Shown: positions 18,930-27,202, counted from the stretch's first letter. The stretch is 52,466 bases of DNA from Caldisericales bacterium (GCA_015489815.1 WFZA01000022.1:1-52466); one strand, 5' to 3'. Translations and numbers: made by a program. The notes: generated by a model not told the origin, from the letters alone.

Positions 18930-18935
18930 CCTCCT
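18930..18935 (-). promoter_or_regulatory. Ribosome binding site that fixes the folD AUU start
   Basis: AGGAGG on the minus strand lies 6 nt before ATT 18923 and 3 nt before ATT 18926. The only GTG nearby (18930-18928) is in another frame and meets a stop at its fourth codon. Confidence 0.75.
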
Positions 18936-18975
18936 ATCGTTTTTTGAATACTATTATACTATTTTTGCAATAAAA

Positions 18976-18984
18976 TGCTATAAT
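18976..18984 (+). promoter_or_regulatory. Extended -10 promoter for a leaderless transcript
   Basis: TGCTATAAT ends 6 nt before the ATG at 18991 with no Shine-Dalgarno site between. It drives the 18991 gene and the HerA-like gene, and probably lgt. Confidence 0.6.
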
Positions 18985-18990
18985 ACGAAT

Positions 18991-19560
18991 ATGAAACACA
19001 TAGGAGAAGTAATCACGGTTCGCTCTGATGTACTCGTTGCTGAGGGGGAGAGAAGTGCTCTTCCGCCTCTTGGGACTATCCTGAAAAGCGATCGTGGTGT
19101 TTTATGTCTCGTCGTTTCGCACTCTATAGACAACAAAATTCCTGGCCGTATGCCAATTGCATACGGAAAGAGCATAGAGCAACTGGAAAGAGAACAACCC
19201 CAGGTGTTTGCACTTATGAAGTGGATGTTTCAGGCGATTCCTTTTGGTACTTTAAGTGAAGATTCTGTAGAATTGTTTCTTAATAAGGTGGTAGAAATAC
19301 ATACATTATTATTCGAAACACGGAAGGAAGAAAGGGATCTCGTCTTTAAAGAATTGCGTTTTTTTGACTTTCTATTTTCTATTGATAAAAGTGTATTTCC
19401 ACAAAGAGATAAAATCATTGTATCGCTTGTTAACGCCTACTTGAACGATTTATTGGAAGTAAAGGAAGACGAATATATAAGAATTTTTTCTTATATATCA
19501 AAGATATTAAGAAACGATTACCAGACGCTTAAATATATTATGGATGGTGTAGGTATATGA
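18991..19560 (+). CDS. Conserved protein with HAS-barrel-like N-terminus, partner of HerA-like ATPase
   Basis: This 189-aa protein belongs to no family I can name. Its N-terminal 70 residues (IGEVITVRSDVLVAEGER, then LPPLGTILKS) read like the small beta-barrel seen at the start of HerA-type ATPases; the remainder is helical. It ends in an ATGA overlap with the HerA-like gene, so the two are translationally coupled and probably act together. It is much shorter than NurA and lacks NurA-like metal-binding motifs. The open frame extends upstream to 18817, but that part overlaps folD antisense and lacks a ribosome site; the extended -10 box puts the start at 18991. Confidence 0.65.
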   Translation: MKHIGEVITVRSDVLVAEGERSALPPLGTILKSDRGVLCLVVSHSIDNKIPGRMPIAYGKSIEQLEREQPQVFALMKWMFQAIPFGTLSEDSVELFLNKVVEIHTLLFETRKEERDLVFKELRFFDFLFSIDKSVFPQRDKIIVSLVNAYLNDLLEVKEDEYIRIFSYISKILRNDYQTLKYIMDGVGI

Positions 19561-21113
19561 ATGATTCAATAGGTTTCTTAAAGTCTGGTTCAATAGGCGA
19601 TGGGTTTTTAATCAGGCTGAATAAAACGGTTAACTCGGAATCGCTCCAGATAGGTGATTTTATCGTCGTTCAGGGAGACCTTTACGATTACTTTGGCATT
19701 ATAGAAGACATCCGAATAGGTTCTTCTAACGAGGACATATTTTTTAATCCTCCTGAGAATAAAGTCCAGAAGATTGCCGTAAAAGGTGCTATTACTTTTA
19801 GCGAATTGCTCGTTACACCGTATCTTATGATAGAGAAAGCAACTAATAGGGTAATCACTATAAAAACAATTCCGGAACACTTCTCGGATGCAAGGAAGGC
19901 AAACGAGCGCGACATCAGGATCGTATTTGGGGGGAACGCGGAAAAAGCATTTTATGTAGGCAGTCCTCTTACGATGGACGAGCAGATTTACATCGACCTT
20001 GAAAAACTTGCAAAGAGGAATAATGCGATTTTTGGCATTACAGGTTCTGGTAAAACATTTCTTGGAAGAATTATTTTTTCAGGCCTTATAAAACACGATG
20101 TTGCATCACTTCTTATTTTTGATATGCACAACGAGTACGGGCAATTTGCAAAAAGCGAGAAGAAAGGAAAGATTAAGTCCTTGAAAGGTTTGTTTGATGC
20201 TAAAGTAAAGGTATTCGATGTGTCTGATAAAAATAGCGATGCAGATGACTTTATTAAGATTCCATACAAATACATTACAGCAGCGGATGTTGCAATGCTT
20301 TCTTCGCTACTTTCCTATTCTCAGCATTCGGAAGAAACTGCTCGGATAATTAATAAGCGTTTTGGAGATAAGTGGTTGAAGCATGTTGAAGAGTTAAGAA
20401 GTGTGACCGAAGCAGAAAGAGAAGAAAAAGCGAAAGAATTGGGAGTAAACCCCTCATCTCTTTCGGCTCTTATCAGACATCTTGATAAACTCTTGAGTCT
20501 GGACTTTATACAGGATATTACCAAAGACGAAGATAGCAGTGTGAAAAAAATACTCCAATACCTTAAAAACGGTACTTCGGTCGTCGTGCAGTTTTCTGGC
20601 AAATATGCGAATAAACCGCTTGCGTACTTCGCCGTTGCAAATATCATTACACGAAGGATTCACGAGCTTTATGCAAGCGCAAGCGAAGAAGAAAGAAATA
20701 AAAGGATTATGATTGTAGTAGAAGAGGCGCACAAACTTCTTTCCAGCGATATAAAAGATAAAAACATATTTGGCACAATCGCACGTGAAATGAGAAAGTA
20801 CAATGTAACGCTTTTTGTAATAGACCAGAGGCCTTCAGAAATCGATTCTGAGGTTCTATCGCAGGTAGGCACGCGTTTTGTTATGCAGCTTATGGACGAG
20901 AAGGATATGGATGCCGTTTTTCAGGGAGTAGGCGGAGGGAGCAGGCTAAAGAAAATTCTCCGCACGCTGCAGCCTCAGGAGGTTTTGCTCTTTGGCTATG
21001 CAGTTATGGCGCCTGTTCCTATGCGTGTCAGGGAGTATGGCACGAATTTTTACGACGAGATGAAGGAAGGCAGCTCTGAACCTTCACCTGACGATGCAGA
21101 CAATCTTTATTGA
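19557..21113 (+). CDS. HerA-like (DUF87) ATPase
   Basis: The 518-aa protein has a HAS-barrel-like N-terminus (about 1-150), a Walker A motif FGITGSGKTFLGR near 160, the FDMHNEYGQF segment typical of HerA/VirB4-type motors near 187, and Walker B in RIMIVVEEAHKLL near 383. IDQRPSEIDSEVLSQVGTRF is the usual HerA sensor and arginine region. Such hexameric motors translocate DNA, usually with a nuclease such as NurA. No NurA gene is next to it; a 189-aa protein overlaps upstream and lgt follows. It is a DNA-repair or genome-maintenance motor by family; its actual partner is unknown. Confidence 0.88.
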   Translation: MNDSIGFLKSGSIGDGFLIRLNKTVNSESLQIGDFIVVQGDLYDYFGIIEDIRIGSSNEDIFFNPPENKVQKIAVKGAITFSELLVTPYLMIEKATNRVITIKTIPEHFSDARKANERDIRIVFGGNAEKAFYVGSPLTMDEQIYIDLEKLAKRNNAIFGITGSGKTFLGRIIFSGLIKHDVASLLIFDMHNEYGQFAKSEKKGKIKSLKGLFDAKVKVFDVSDKNSDADDFIKIPYKYITAADVAMLSSLLSYSQHSEETARIINKRFGDKWLKHVEELRSVTEAEREEKAKELGVNPSSLSALIRHLDKLLSLDFIQDITKDEDSSVKKILQYLKNGTSVVVQFSGKYANKPLAYFAVANIITRRIHELYASASEEERNKRIMIVVEEAHKLLSSDIKDKNIFGTIAREMRKYNVTLFVIDQRPSEIDSEVLSQVGTRFVMQLMDEKDMDAVFQGVGGGSRLKKILRTLQPQEVLLFGYAVMAPVPMRVREYGTNFYDEMKEGSSEPSPDDADNLY

Positions 21114-21127
21114 AAGGTGGTGACAAA

Positions 21128-21946
21128 GTGTACCCAATATTTTTACATATAGGACGCTTTACAATCAGGACTTATGGAGTAATCGTTGCAGTTGCTATAA
21201 TAACAGGAATTCTTATTGCACTGCATTATTCCAATAAATTTCGCATAACTGATGAAGACACGTTTTTGTCTGTTTCTATATGGGCAATTATAGGCGGCAT
21301 TTTAGGTGCACGCATCTTCTGGATTCTCGTTTCTCCAGATCTTTCTTTTTACTTAAAAAATCCGTACCACTTTATCGCCGTGTGGGAAGGCGGTATGTCG
21401 TTTGAGGGTGCAGTGTTTGGGGGTATTATTGCTACATACATTGCAATTAAAATTTATAAAATTAACTTCTGGGATTTTATGGACATTGCAACGCCTGGCA
21501 TTGCAATTGGTTACGGCGTTGGAAAGTTTGCCTGCTTTTTCAATGGGTGCTGCTACGGACTTCCTGCGCCTAAGTGGTGGCCACATGTATTTCCCCTGGT
21601 AAATGTATTTACCAATCCCCAGTCTGAATGTTACAATCTGAATGTACCACTTATGCCTGCGCAGCTCATGGATTCTCTTGCTGGATGGATTGCATTTTTT
21701 GCCGTCGTTTTTTACTTTGCGAAGAGGAGAAAGTACAAAGGAGAGTTATTTATAAAGTTTATTTATGTTTTTGCACCGCTTTTATTCCTCGTGGAATTTG
21801 TGCGCTACATCCCGGTGCACTTTTTACGCCTTACTCCAAACCAATGGACTGCAATCGGGTTACTGGTTTTTGCAGTTATCGCAGAACAGATTTTGAAGAA
21901 AATGTTCCCTATTGGTAATGGAGAAAGTAAGGAAACTACGGATTAG
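21128..21946 (+). CDS. lgt: Prolipoprotein diacylglyceryl transferase
   Basis: The 272-aa membrane enzyme moves a diacylglyceryl group from phosphatidylglycerol to the lipobox cysteine of prolipoproteins. Lgt marks are YPIFLHIGRFTIRTYG at the N-terminus, the GGMSFEGAVFGG loop, GYGVGKFACFFNGCCYGLPA and a C-terminal RYIPV plus LTPNQW segment. About seven helices are visible. I chose GTG 21128 because AAAGGTGGTGA precedes it; a TTG at 21110 overlaps the HerA-like stop. Its link to the HerA genes is probably only shared transcription. Confidence 0.9.
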   Translation: MYPIFLHIGRFTIRTYGVIVAVAIITGILIALHYSNKFRITDEDTFLSVSIWAIIGGILGARIFWILVSPDLSFYLKNPYHFIAVWEGGMSFEGAVFGGIIATYIAIKIYKINFWDFMDIATPGIAIGYGVGKFACFFNGCCYGLPAPKWWPHVFPLVNVFTNPQSECYNLNVPLMPAQLMDSLAGWIAFFAVVFYFAKRRKYKGELFIKFIYVFAPLLFLVEFVRYIPVHFLRLTPNQWTAIGLLVFAVIAEQILKKMFPIGNGESKETTD

Positions 21947-22022
21947 ATACACATAGGCTGTTTGTAGTAACCGAACAATTTTTCGCTTTTTGGCTGAATT
22001 TTGCCCATTTTTTACACTAAAG

Positions 22023-22047
22023 AAAGCCTTTATTTATGCAGGTTTCT
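22023..22047 (-). repeat. Dispersed repeat copy A (inverted)
   Basis: Read on the minus strand this is AGAAACCTGCATAAATAAAG followed by GCTTT. It matches the copies at 22094, 22227, 52355 and 52427 apart from a few substitutions and a 1-nt shift. Confidence 0.55.
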
Positions 22048-22093
22048 ATTTTCGGTCATTTTGTTCAAATTGATAATTTTGTAGAATTTTTTC

Positions 22094-22122
22094 AGAAGCG
22101 CTGATGAATACAGGTTTTATTG
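22094..22122 (+). repeat. Dispersed repeat copy B
   Basis: It contains GCGCTGATGAATACAGG followed by TTTTATTG. The 17-nt core is identical in copy C. Confidence 0.65.
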
Positions 22123-22226
22123 CGATTTTTGTACGCCCTAAAATAAGGCAGTTTAAGCGGTTTTGTAGGTATATTTGCCTGATTTTTTCAAGATTGTGCT
22201 CTATGGACCTTAAATTAGCGATTTTG

Positions 22227-22257
22227 AGAAAAGCGCTGATGAATACAGGGTTTGTTG
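22227..22257 (+). repeat. Dispersed repeat copy C
   Basis: It has the same core GCGCTGATGAATACAGG as copy B, here followed by GTTTGTTG. The latter tail is shared with copy E at the right edge of the window (CTTTGTTG). Confidence 0.65.
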
Positions 22258-22532
22258 AGGTGATCTGTCATACTTGAGCTGCTTTTGCGAAGGATCTTAT
22301 AAGAAACAGCATACTACCCGATGTTTTTAAGGTTATAACGGAATGCAAATTTTTAAAGCATTTTGCTGTAATTGGTATAACACACCTAAAAAACATTTTG
22401 TTAATGTAGATGTTTTTTACTTGCTTCTCTCTTTTGAAATAGCGTTGAGAGCGTATATAAAACTATACAGCAATTGCGATCTAAAAAGTGCAATTGTATG
22501 TTGTATTAAATACAAAAGAGCGAATTGCTTCT

Positions 22533-22568
22533 AAAAACTACAGTGAGGCTGCCAGCAGCCTCACTGTA
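22533..22568 (-). terminator. Terminator of the class III aminotransferase gene
   Basis: A perfect 13-bp stem (22539-22551 with 22556-22568) has a 4-nt loop and is followed on the minus strand by GTTTTTAG. It lies 40 nt past the aminotransferase stop. Confidence 0.9.
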
Positions 22569-22608
22569 TAAAGTCGGGATAAATGTGAAAAAGATAGTCC
22601 TTTCTTTA

Positions 22609-23916
22609 CTACTTGCCCATAACTTTTGCTATTGCTTTATCCAAAACCTCGAGCCCTTCTCTGAGTTCATCTTCGCTCATCACGAGAGGGATAAGAAATC
22701 TGATAACATTTCCGTGTATGCCTGCACCTGCGAGAATCAGGCCGTTTTGCAAAGACTCCATAATAACTGCTTTTGCTGTTTCGGAATCTGGTTCCCAGGT
22801 ATCCCTATCTTTTACGAATTCAATTGCCCGCATCGCTCCGATTCCGCGTGTTTCACCCACGACTGAGTACTTCTTTTGAAGTTCTTTGAAGTTTTCGTCG
22901 ATGATTTTACCGTATTCAACTGCTCTATCAAGAAGTTTTTCTTCGTCTATAATGTGCAGCACTTCTATCCCTGCCCTGCATGCAACGGGGTTTCCGCCAA
23001 ATGTACTACCTATAGAGCTTCCAGGTAGTTTGTCGAAGTATTCTTTTTTACCTACTACTGCTGAAAGAGGCAAGCCTGCCGCAATAGACTTTCCAAGGGA
23101 AACGAGGTCTGGAACGACATTCCAATTTTGTATTGCAAAGAGTTTTCCTGTTCTTCCATATCCGCTCTGTACTTCGTCTGCCACGAGCATAATACCATAC
23201 TTATCGCAAACTGCTCTTAATTCTTCAAGGAAACCTTCCGGTGGAACATTGAATCCTCCCTCGCCTTGAATAGGTTCAATTACTATTGCTGCAACATCTT
23301 CCGGATACACATTGTCCTTTAAAACCTGCTCAAAGCCTCCAATTTTCATTTTATTCGTATGGGGATTTGGGAACGGAAGCCTGTACACTTCCGATGCAAA
23401 CGGCCCGTAAATATATTTATAGGGCATTGCCCTGTGCGTCATCGTCATAGTAAGAAGCGTTCTGCCGTGGAACGCATTTTCGAAGACGACAATTGCCTTT
23501 CTGTGCGTTACGCCTTTAGCAATCTTTACTGCGTTTTCTACGGCTTCTGCTCCGCTGTTAAAGAAAGCAACCTGCTTTTCGAAGTTGCCAGGTGCGCGTT
23601 CTGCGATCATTTTTGCGAGGTCTGCAAATGGTTTGTAAGGAACTGCGGTAAAGTCAGTGTGAAGAAACTTTTCAGCCTGGTCTTTAACTGCGCTAATAAC
23701 GCGTGGGTGTGAGTGTCCAACGACGAGGCATCCCCAACCGCCTGTAAAGTCAAGAAATCTATTTCCGTCAACATCCTCTACAACTGCGCCGTGTCCCCTT
23801 TCAATGTAGAACGGTGCAAGTGAGCCCATAGGTGACGCCACAAAACGCTCCCTCTCTCTGGCAATCTCTCTGCTTTTCGGTCCCGGAATTTCCGTTTTGA
23901 TTAAAATAGAACCCAT
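22609..23916 (-). CDS. Class III PLP aminotransferase (GabT/ArgD/ornithine-type)
   Basis: The 435-aa protein is a class III aminotransferase. The PLP lysine is K276 in LVSLGKSIAAGLPLSAVVG, D247 in LVADEVQSGYGRTG binds the pyridine nitrogen, and NSGAEAVENAVKIA near 120 binds phosphate. The N-terminal GPKSREIARERERFVASPM is typical of the broad omega-aminotransferase group of archaea and thermophiles, whose members use GABA, ornithine or lysine as donors. The ATG at 23916 is preceded by AAAGGAG; an in-frame start 36 nt upstream lies before that site. It stands alone with its own terminator. Substrate cannot be fixed by eye. Confidence 0.88.
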   Translation of the reverse strand: MGSILIKTEIPGPKSREIARERERFVASPMGSLAPFYIERGHGAVVEDVDGNRFLDFTGGWGCLVVGHSHPRVISAVKDQAEKFLHTDFTAVPYKPFADLAKMIAERAPGNFEKQVAFFNSGAEAVENAVKIAKGVTHRKAIVVFENAFHGRTLLTMTMTHRAMPYKYIYGPFASEVYRLPFPNPHTNKMKIGGFEQVLKDNVYPEDVAAIVIEPIQGEGGFNVPPEGFLEELRAVCDKYGIMLVADEVQSGYGRTGKLFAIQNWNVVPDLVSLGKSIAAGLPLSAVVGKKEYFDKLPGSSIGSTFGGNPVACRAGIEVLHIIDEEKLLDRAVEYGKIIDENFKELQKKYSVVGETRGIGAMRAIEFVKDRDTWEPDSETAKAVIMESLQNGLILAGAGIHGNVIRFLIPLVMSEDELREGLEVLDKAIAKVMGK

Positions 23917-24037
23917 TTTTTCATCTCCTTTCGATTTTCGTATTTTGCACACAATCCGATTATATGCGTTAAAATTTAAAAATCAATACGGAGTTTACAT
24001 AGAAAAATAGTGATTAAATCTATCTTGAAAGGTGGAC

Positions 24038-24727
24038 TTACAGGAGCGATGCGATGTATACGAATAAAGGTGCATAAACAAGTGCGGGCAGAAGGTTTAG
24101 CACTTTTAGTTTTTTAATGCCAAGCAGTTCAAGCCCCAGTGCTATAATAAGCAAGCCGCCTGCTGAGGTGAGATTGTTTAAGTACGGTTTTCCCATAAGA
24201 AATTGAAGTTCGCTGCCAAGGAGTGTTAAACTTCCCTGGATGACGAGAACGGAAATCGCTGAAAGCATTACACCAATTCCCAGCCCGGATGCAAGAGTTA
24301 GAGAGGTAATTCCGTCCATAACGGACTTTGTGTAAAGAAGCGTTGCATCTCCTGTTAAGCCCTCCTGAATGGACCCCACGACTGTCATAGCGCCCACGCA
24401 AAATATAAGTGTTGCCATTATAAAACCTTCAGTAAAGTGCGGCGAATTGGGTGAAACTTTGCTCTTTAACCTATTTGTGAGGTTTTCCAGTCCTTCGTCT
24501 AACTTCAGTGCTTCGCCTGTTATCCCGCCCAGGATAAGCGACAAAAAAACTACGATAAAGTTGTCTGCTTTAAGCATCATTGATGTCCCAATGAGAAAGG
24601 TAAAGAGTCCTATTGCCTGGATGATAACTGTTTTGAATCTTTCTGACAGACGCTCTCCGACGAGAAGTCCCAGTGCGCTTCCCGCTATCACAGTTATTAC
24701 ATTTACGATCGTCCCGCTCAGATGCAT
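24038..24727 (-). CDS. DUF554 family membrane protein
   Basis: The 229-aa protein has about seven hydrophobic helices and the DUF554 signature at its start: GTIVNVITVIAGSALGLLVG, then QAIGLFTFLIGTSMMLKA and LILGGITGEALKLDEGLE. E. coli YqgA is a relative as I recall. The function is unknown, and small-molecule or ion transport is often suggested. Its ATG lies 5 nt after a minus-strand TATAAT and has no ribosome site. It is divergent from the SDR gene, with two -10 boxes in a 55-nt gap. Confidence 0.82.
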   Translation of the reverse strand: MHLSGTIVNVITVIAGSALGLLVGERLSERFKTVIIQAIGLFTFLIGTSMMLKADNFIVVFLSLILGGITGEALKLDEGLENLTNRLKSKVSPNSPHFTEGFIMATLIFCVGAMTVVGSIQEGLTGDATLLYTKSVMDGITSLTLASGLGIGVMLSAISVLVIQGSLTLLGSELQFLMGKPYLNNLTSAGGLLIIALGLELLGIKKLKVLNLLPALVYAPLFVYIASLL

Positions 24728-24732
24728 ATTGC

Positions 24733-24738
24733 ATTATA
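24733..24738 (-). promoter_or_regulatory. -10 element for a leaderless DUF554 transcript
   Basis: Minus-strand TATAAT is separated from the ATG (24727) by only GCAAT. No Shine-Dalgarno site is present. The -35 is poor. Confidence 0.5.
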
Positions 24739-24756
24739 ATAATTTTTTGAAAATCT

Positions 24757-24762
24757 TATAAT
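24757..24762 (+). promoter_or_regulatory. -10 element of the SDR gene
   Basis: TATAAT at 24757-24762 lies 19 nt before the ATG at 24782, with a GGGAGGTGG ribosome site in between. The leader would therefore be only about 12 nt. Confidence 0.5.
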
Positions 24763-24781
24763 GTTTTTGGGAGGTGGAACG

Positions 24782-25570
24782 ATGGATCTTGGATTAAAAG
24801 ACAAAAGCGCGGTTATTATGGCAGGCAGTAAAGGTCTTGGAAAAGGTGTTGCCTTGAAACTTGCAGAAGAGGGTGCAAGTGTTCTTATTATGTCCAGGAA
24901 TCTGGATAATCTTAACAGGGCAAAGGGGGAAATAGAAAGCAGGACAAAAAGGGAAGTTGCAATTTTTCAAGGGGATGTAACTAAGAAGGAAGATGTTTTT
25001 CGTGCTGTAGAAACTGCTGCAAAAAAGTTTGGCACGGTGCACATTTTATTCACAAATGCAGGAGGCCCGCCCCCAGGAGGGTTTTTTGATGTAAAGCCAG
25101 AGGACTATCTTTCTGCCGTTAAGTTAAACCTAATGAGTACAATTTACGGGATTTATGCAGCAGTTCCGTATATGAAAAGGAATAAGTGGGGGAGAATCAT
25201 CGCTTCTGTTTCCGTAAGCGTTAAACAGCCTCTGGATAACCTTATTCTCTCAAATGTTTCCAGAGCAGGCGTCATTACGCTTATAAAAAGTGTGGCGAAT
25301 GCCGTTGCGCCATTCAATATCACTGCGAATGCCGTGCTTCCCGGATATACTATGACGGACCGGGTAAAACATTTGATTGAAAGTGGTGCAAATAAAAAAG
25401 GCACGACTTTTGAAAGTGAAGCAGAAAAAATTATTAAAGATATTCCCATGGGAAGGATTGGACTCGTAGAAGAATTTTCTTCTGTCGTTGCGTTCCTTGT
25501 ATCTGAAGAGGCCTCGTACATAACGGGCAGTGCAATCCCAATTGACGGGGGATTTATAAAGTGTGTGTAA
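24782..25570 (+). CDS. Atypical short-chain dehydrogenase/reductase (FabG-like) with degenerate catalytic tetrad
   Basis: The 262-aa protein has the SDR fold: nucleotide loop AGSKGLGKGVA (14-24), NAG at 92-94, and the C-terminal TGSAIPIDGG. In the active site Ser144 is kept, but the expected Tyr is Ser157 and the expected Lys is Arg161 (LSNVSRAG). The same pattern, with QPLDNLILSNVxRAG, occurs in a known FabG-like subgroup lacking the standard tetrad, so this is probably a family trait rather than decay. ATG 24782 has a GGGAGGTGG site; the ATG at 24761 overlaps the -10 box. Substrate is unknown. It is a single gene. Confidence 0.82.
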   Translation: MDLGLKDKSAVIMAGSKGLGKGVALKLAEEGASVLIMSRNLDNLNRAKGEIESRTKREVAIFQGDVTKKEDVFRAVETAAKKFGTVHILFTNAGGPPPGGFFDVKPEDYLSAVKLNLMSTIYGIYAAVPYMKRNKWGRIIASVSVSVKQPLDNLILSNVSRAGVITLIKSVANAVAPFNITANAVLPGYTMTDRVKHLIESGANKKGTTFESEAEKIIKDIPMGRIGLVEEFSSVVAFLVSEEASYITGSAIPIDGGFIKCV

Positions 25571-25989
25571 ACAGAATGTCGTAAAGCCACTTTACCGCTA
25601 GGGTGAGAATTCTTTGTTTATGAAAGTTAAGTGCAGTGTTTTTCTCAAAGAAGGATCAGCATAAAAAGTATTTTTGAAAGTAATTTTTGATTGGAATATT
25701 AAGATTTATTAGTTTTGTTTTTTAGAAGAGGTAAATTTGCTAAGTTAGAAGTACTTTACTCAATACGACAAAGAACGGGCAATTTTCTTCGTAAAACACC
25801 TCGTTGCTAAAGTATGAGTTCTTAAGATACGACTAAAAAGTATGGGGTGTTGAAAAAGAAAACAGGCGTACGAAAAAGGAGGAGGAAACGCACGCCTGCA
25901 TTTGATATTGTTGTGTTAGGGGTGATTTTTCTTTTCACCTGACTCATTATAGAAGGCAATTATGAAGGCAATGTGAATTGAAAATAAAT
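25571..25989. other. Gene-free stretch with hairpins, no gene recognised
   Basis: About 420 nt hold no credible coding frame. A short hairpin GTAAAG-CCA-CTTTAC (25581-25595) follows the SDR stop without a T tract. The segment 25863-25939 has two further hairpins (listed separately). The middle part is AT-rich and featureless to me. Confidence 0.5.
25863..25939 (+). other. Two-hairpin structured segment, possible small RNA or leader
   Basis: CAGGCGT (25863-25869) pairs with ACGCCTG (25892-25898), presenting AAGGAGGAGG in the 22-nt loop, and GGTGA (25921-25925) pairs with TCACC (25935-25939). No T tract follows the first hairpin and no coding frame starts from the looped ribosome-like sequence. 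It matches no RNA family I know. Confidence 0.3.
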
Positions 25990-26013
25990 AATCCGGGCTT
26001 TTAGGCCCGGATT
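25981..26013 (-). terminator. Terminator of the minus-strand aminotransferase operon
   Basis: AATCCGGGC (25990-25998) pairs with GCCCGGATT (26005-26013). On the minus strand the stem is followed by TATTTATTTTC. It lies 25 nt past the aminotransferase stop and would end the ftcD-hutI-gcvT-aminotransferase transcript. Confidence 0.8.
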
Positions 26014-26038
26014 GAGTAGATGCTATTAGTTAAACTTT

Positions 26039-27202
26039 TTACAGTTTTGACATTGCTTCTTTAACTCTCTTTAATCCTTCTTCAATGTTTTCTAAAGAAG
26101 TTGCGTAGGAGAAACGAATAAATCCTTCGCCGTACTTTCCGAACGAAGTACCGGGAAGCGTTGCAACACCTGCCTCGTTAAGTAGATAGTCGGAAAGTTC
26201 TTTAGAGGATTTTCCTGTCCCTTCGATATTGGGGAATGCATAGAATGCACCTTTAGGCATCTTTACCCTGAAGCCCGGGATTTCGTTAAGCCCTTTAATG
26301 ATGAGGTTTCTTCTTTCCTCGTATTTTTTTCTCATTTCTTCAACTGCGTCCTGTGGTCCTTTCAGTGCCTCTATACCTGCCATCTGGACGAATGTCGTTA
26401 CACAGGAGAAGGAGTTCGTTGCGAGTTTAACGAAGTTTTTGGCAAGTTCCTTGTTTGAAACTGAGTAACCTAACCTCCAGCCCGTCATTGCGTAAGTTTT
26501 TGAGAAGCCGTCAAGTATTATCGTTCTCTCCTTCATTCCTGGGAGAGATGCGATGCTGTGGAATTCTCCATCGTAAATAATTCTCGAATAAATTTCGTCG
26601 GATAATACCATTATGTCGTTTTTCTTTGCTATGTCTGCAATAAATTCGAGGTCTTCTACGGACAAAATTCCACCCGTCGGGTTCCCCGGACTGTTGACGA
26701 TGATAAGACGCGTTTTTGGAGTTATAAGTTTTTTGAACTCTTCGCGGTCAAAAGCAAAGTCGTTCTCCTCTCTAAGAGGCATAGGGACAGGTTTTGCACC
26801 TGCGATTTTGATTGCTGACTCGTAAATAGGATAACCGGGGTTTGGATAAATTGCTTCGTCGCCTTCGTCGAGAATTGCCGTTGCGGTAAATAGAATAACA
26901 TCTTTTCCACCGGGAGTAATAACGACTTCTTCTGGCGAAACCTCTATTCCGCGTGTTTTTGTAATGTACTCTGCAATTGTTTCCCTAAGCTCCAGAATGC
27001 CCTGTGCAGGGGAGTAATGGGTGTAGTTTTCCTGGATTGCCTTAATGCCTGCCTGCTTTACATTTTCTGGCGTGTTAAAGTCTGGTTCACCAATTTCAAA
27101 GTGAACGACACTTTTCCCCTGCCTTTCCATCTCTCTTGCTTTTGCAAGTACGGCAAATGCCGTTTCTGTGCCTGCTCTTTGTACAAGTTTTGATACTTTC
27201 AT
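26039..27202 (-). CDS. Class I/II PLP aminotransferase, aspartate-aminotransferase-like
   Basis: The 387-aa protein is a fold-type I aminotransferase of the 1-gamma AspC/alanine group. Landmarks are THYSPAQGILELRETIAEY, VNSPGNPTGG (170-178), D202 in VLSDEIYS, the PLP lysine K235 in GFSKTYAMTGWRLGY, and the C-terminal RFSYA with the carboxylate-binding Arg. AAGGAGG ends 6 nt before the ATG at 27202. It is the last gene of the minus-strand operon after gcvT, with only 15 nt between gcvT's stop and this start. Aspartate, alanine and aromatic substrates are all possible. Confidence 0.88.
   Translation of the reverse strand: MKVSKLVQRAGTETAFAVLAKAREMERQGKSVVHFEIGEPDFNTPENVKQAGIKAIQENYTHYSPAQGILELRETIAEYITKTRGIEVSPEEVVITPGGKDVILFTATAILDEGDEAIYPNPGYPIYESAIKIAGAKPVPMPLREENDFAFDREEFKKLITPKTRLIIVNSPGNPTGGILSVEDLEFIADIAKKNDIMVLSDEIYSRIIYDGEFHSIASLPGMKERTIILDGFSKTYAMTGWRLGYSVSNKELAKNFVKLATNSFSCVTTFVQMAGIEALKGPQDAVEEMRKKYEERRNLIIKGLNEIPGFRVKMPKGAFYAFPNIEGTGKSSKELSDYLLNEAGVATLPGTSFGKYGEGFIRFSYATSLENIEEGLKRVKEAMSKL

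Larger units (their letters stand above)
21947..22531. other. 585-nt gene-free stretch with dispersed repeats
   Basis: No coding frame with a ribosome site or recognisable product is seen. The left half holds three copies of a 25-31 nt repeat (listed separately). The right half (22260-22530) is AT-rich and holds only a 63-codon frame at 22343-22534 that looks accidental. No tRNA or known riboswitch was found. Confidence 0.6.

Noticed and set aside
18817-18990. 58-residue N-terminal extension of the 18991 gene
   Set aside because: It is antisense to the folD 5' end and lies upstream of the extended -10 box; its sequence does not look like a conserved domain.
22023-22257. Repeat cluster considered as a CRISPR array
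   Set aside because: Only three copies occur here, one inverted, with unequal spacing (about 45 and 105 nt) and imperfect repeats; no cas1/cas2 genes are present.
21947-22531. tRNA or other stable RNA gene
   Set aside because: No TTC-loop (GGTTCGAATC-like) segment or acceptor pairing was found here or in the other gaps.
22343-22534. 63-codon frame in the repeat-bearing gap
   Set aside because: It has no ribosome site, and the Cys/Lys/Tyr-rich content fits chance reading of AT-rich DNA.
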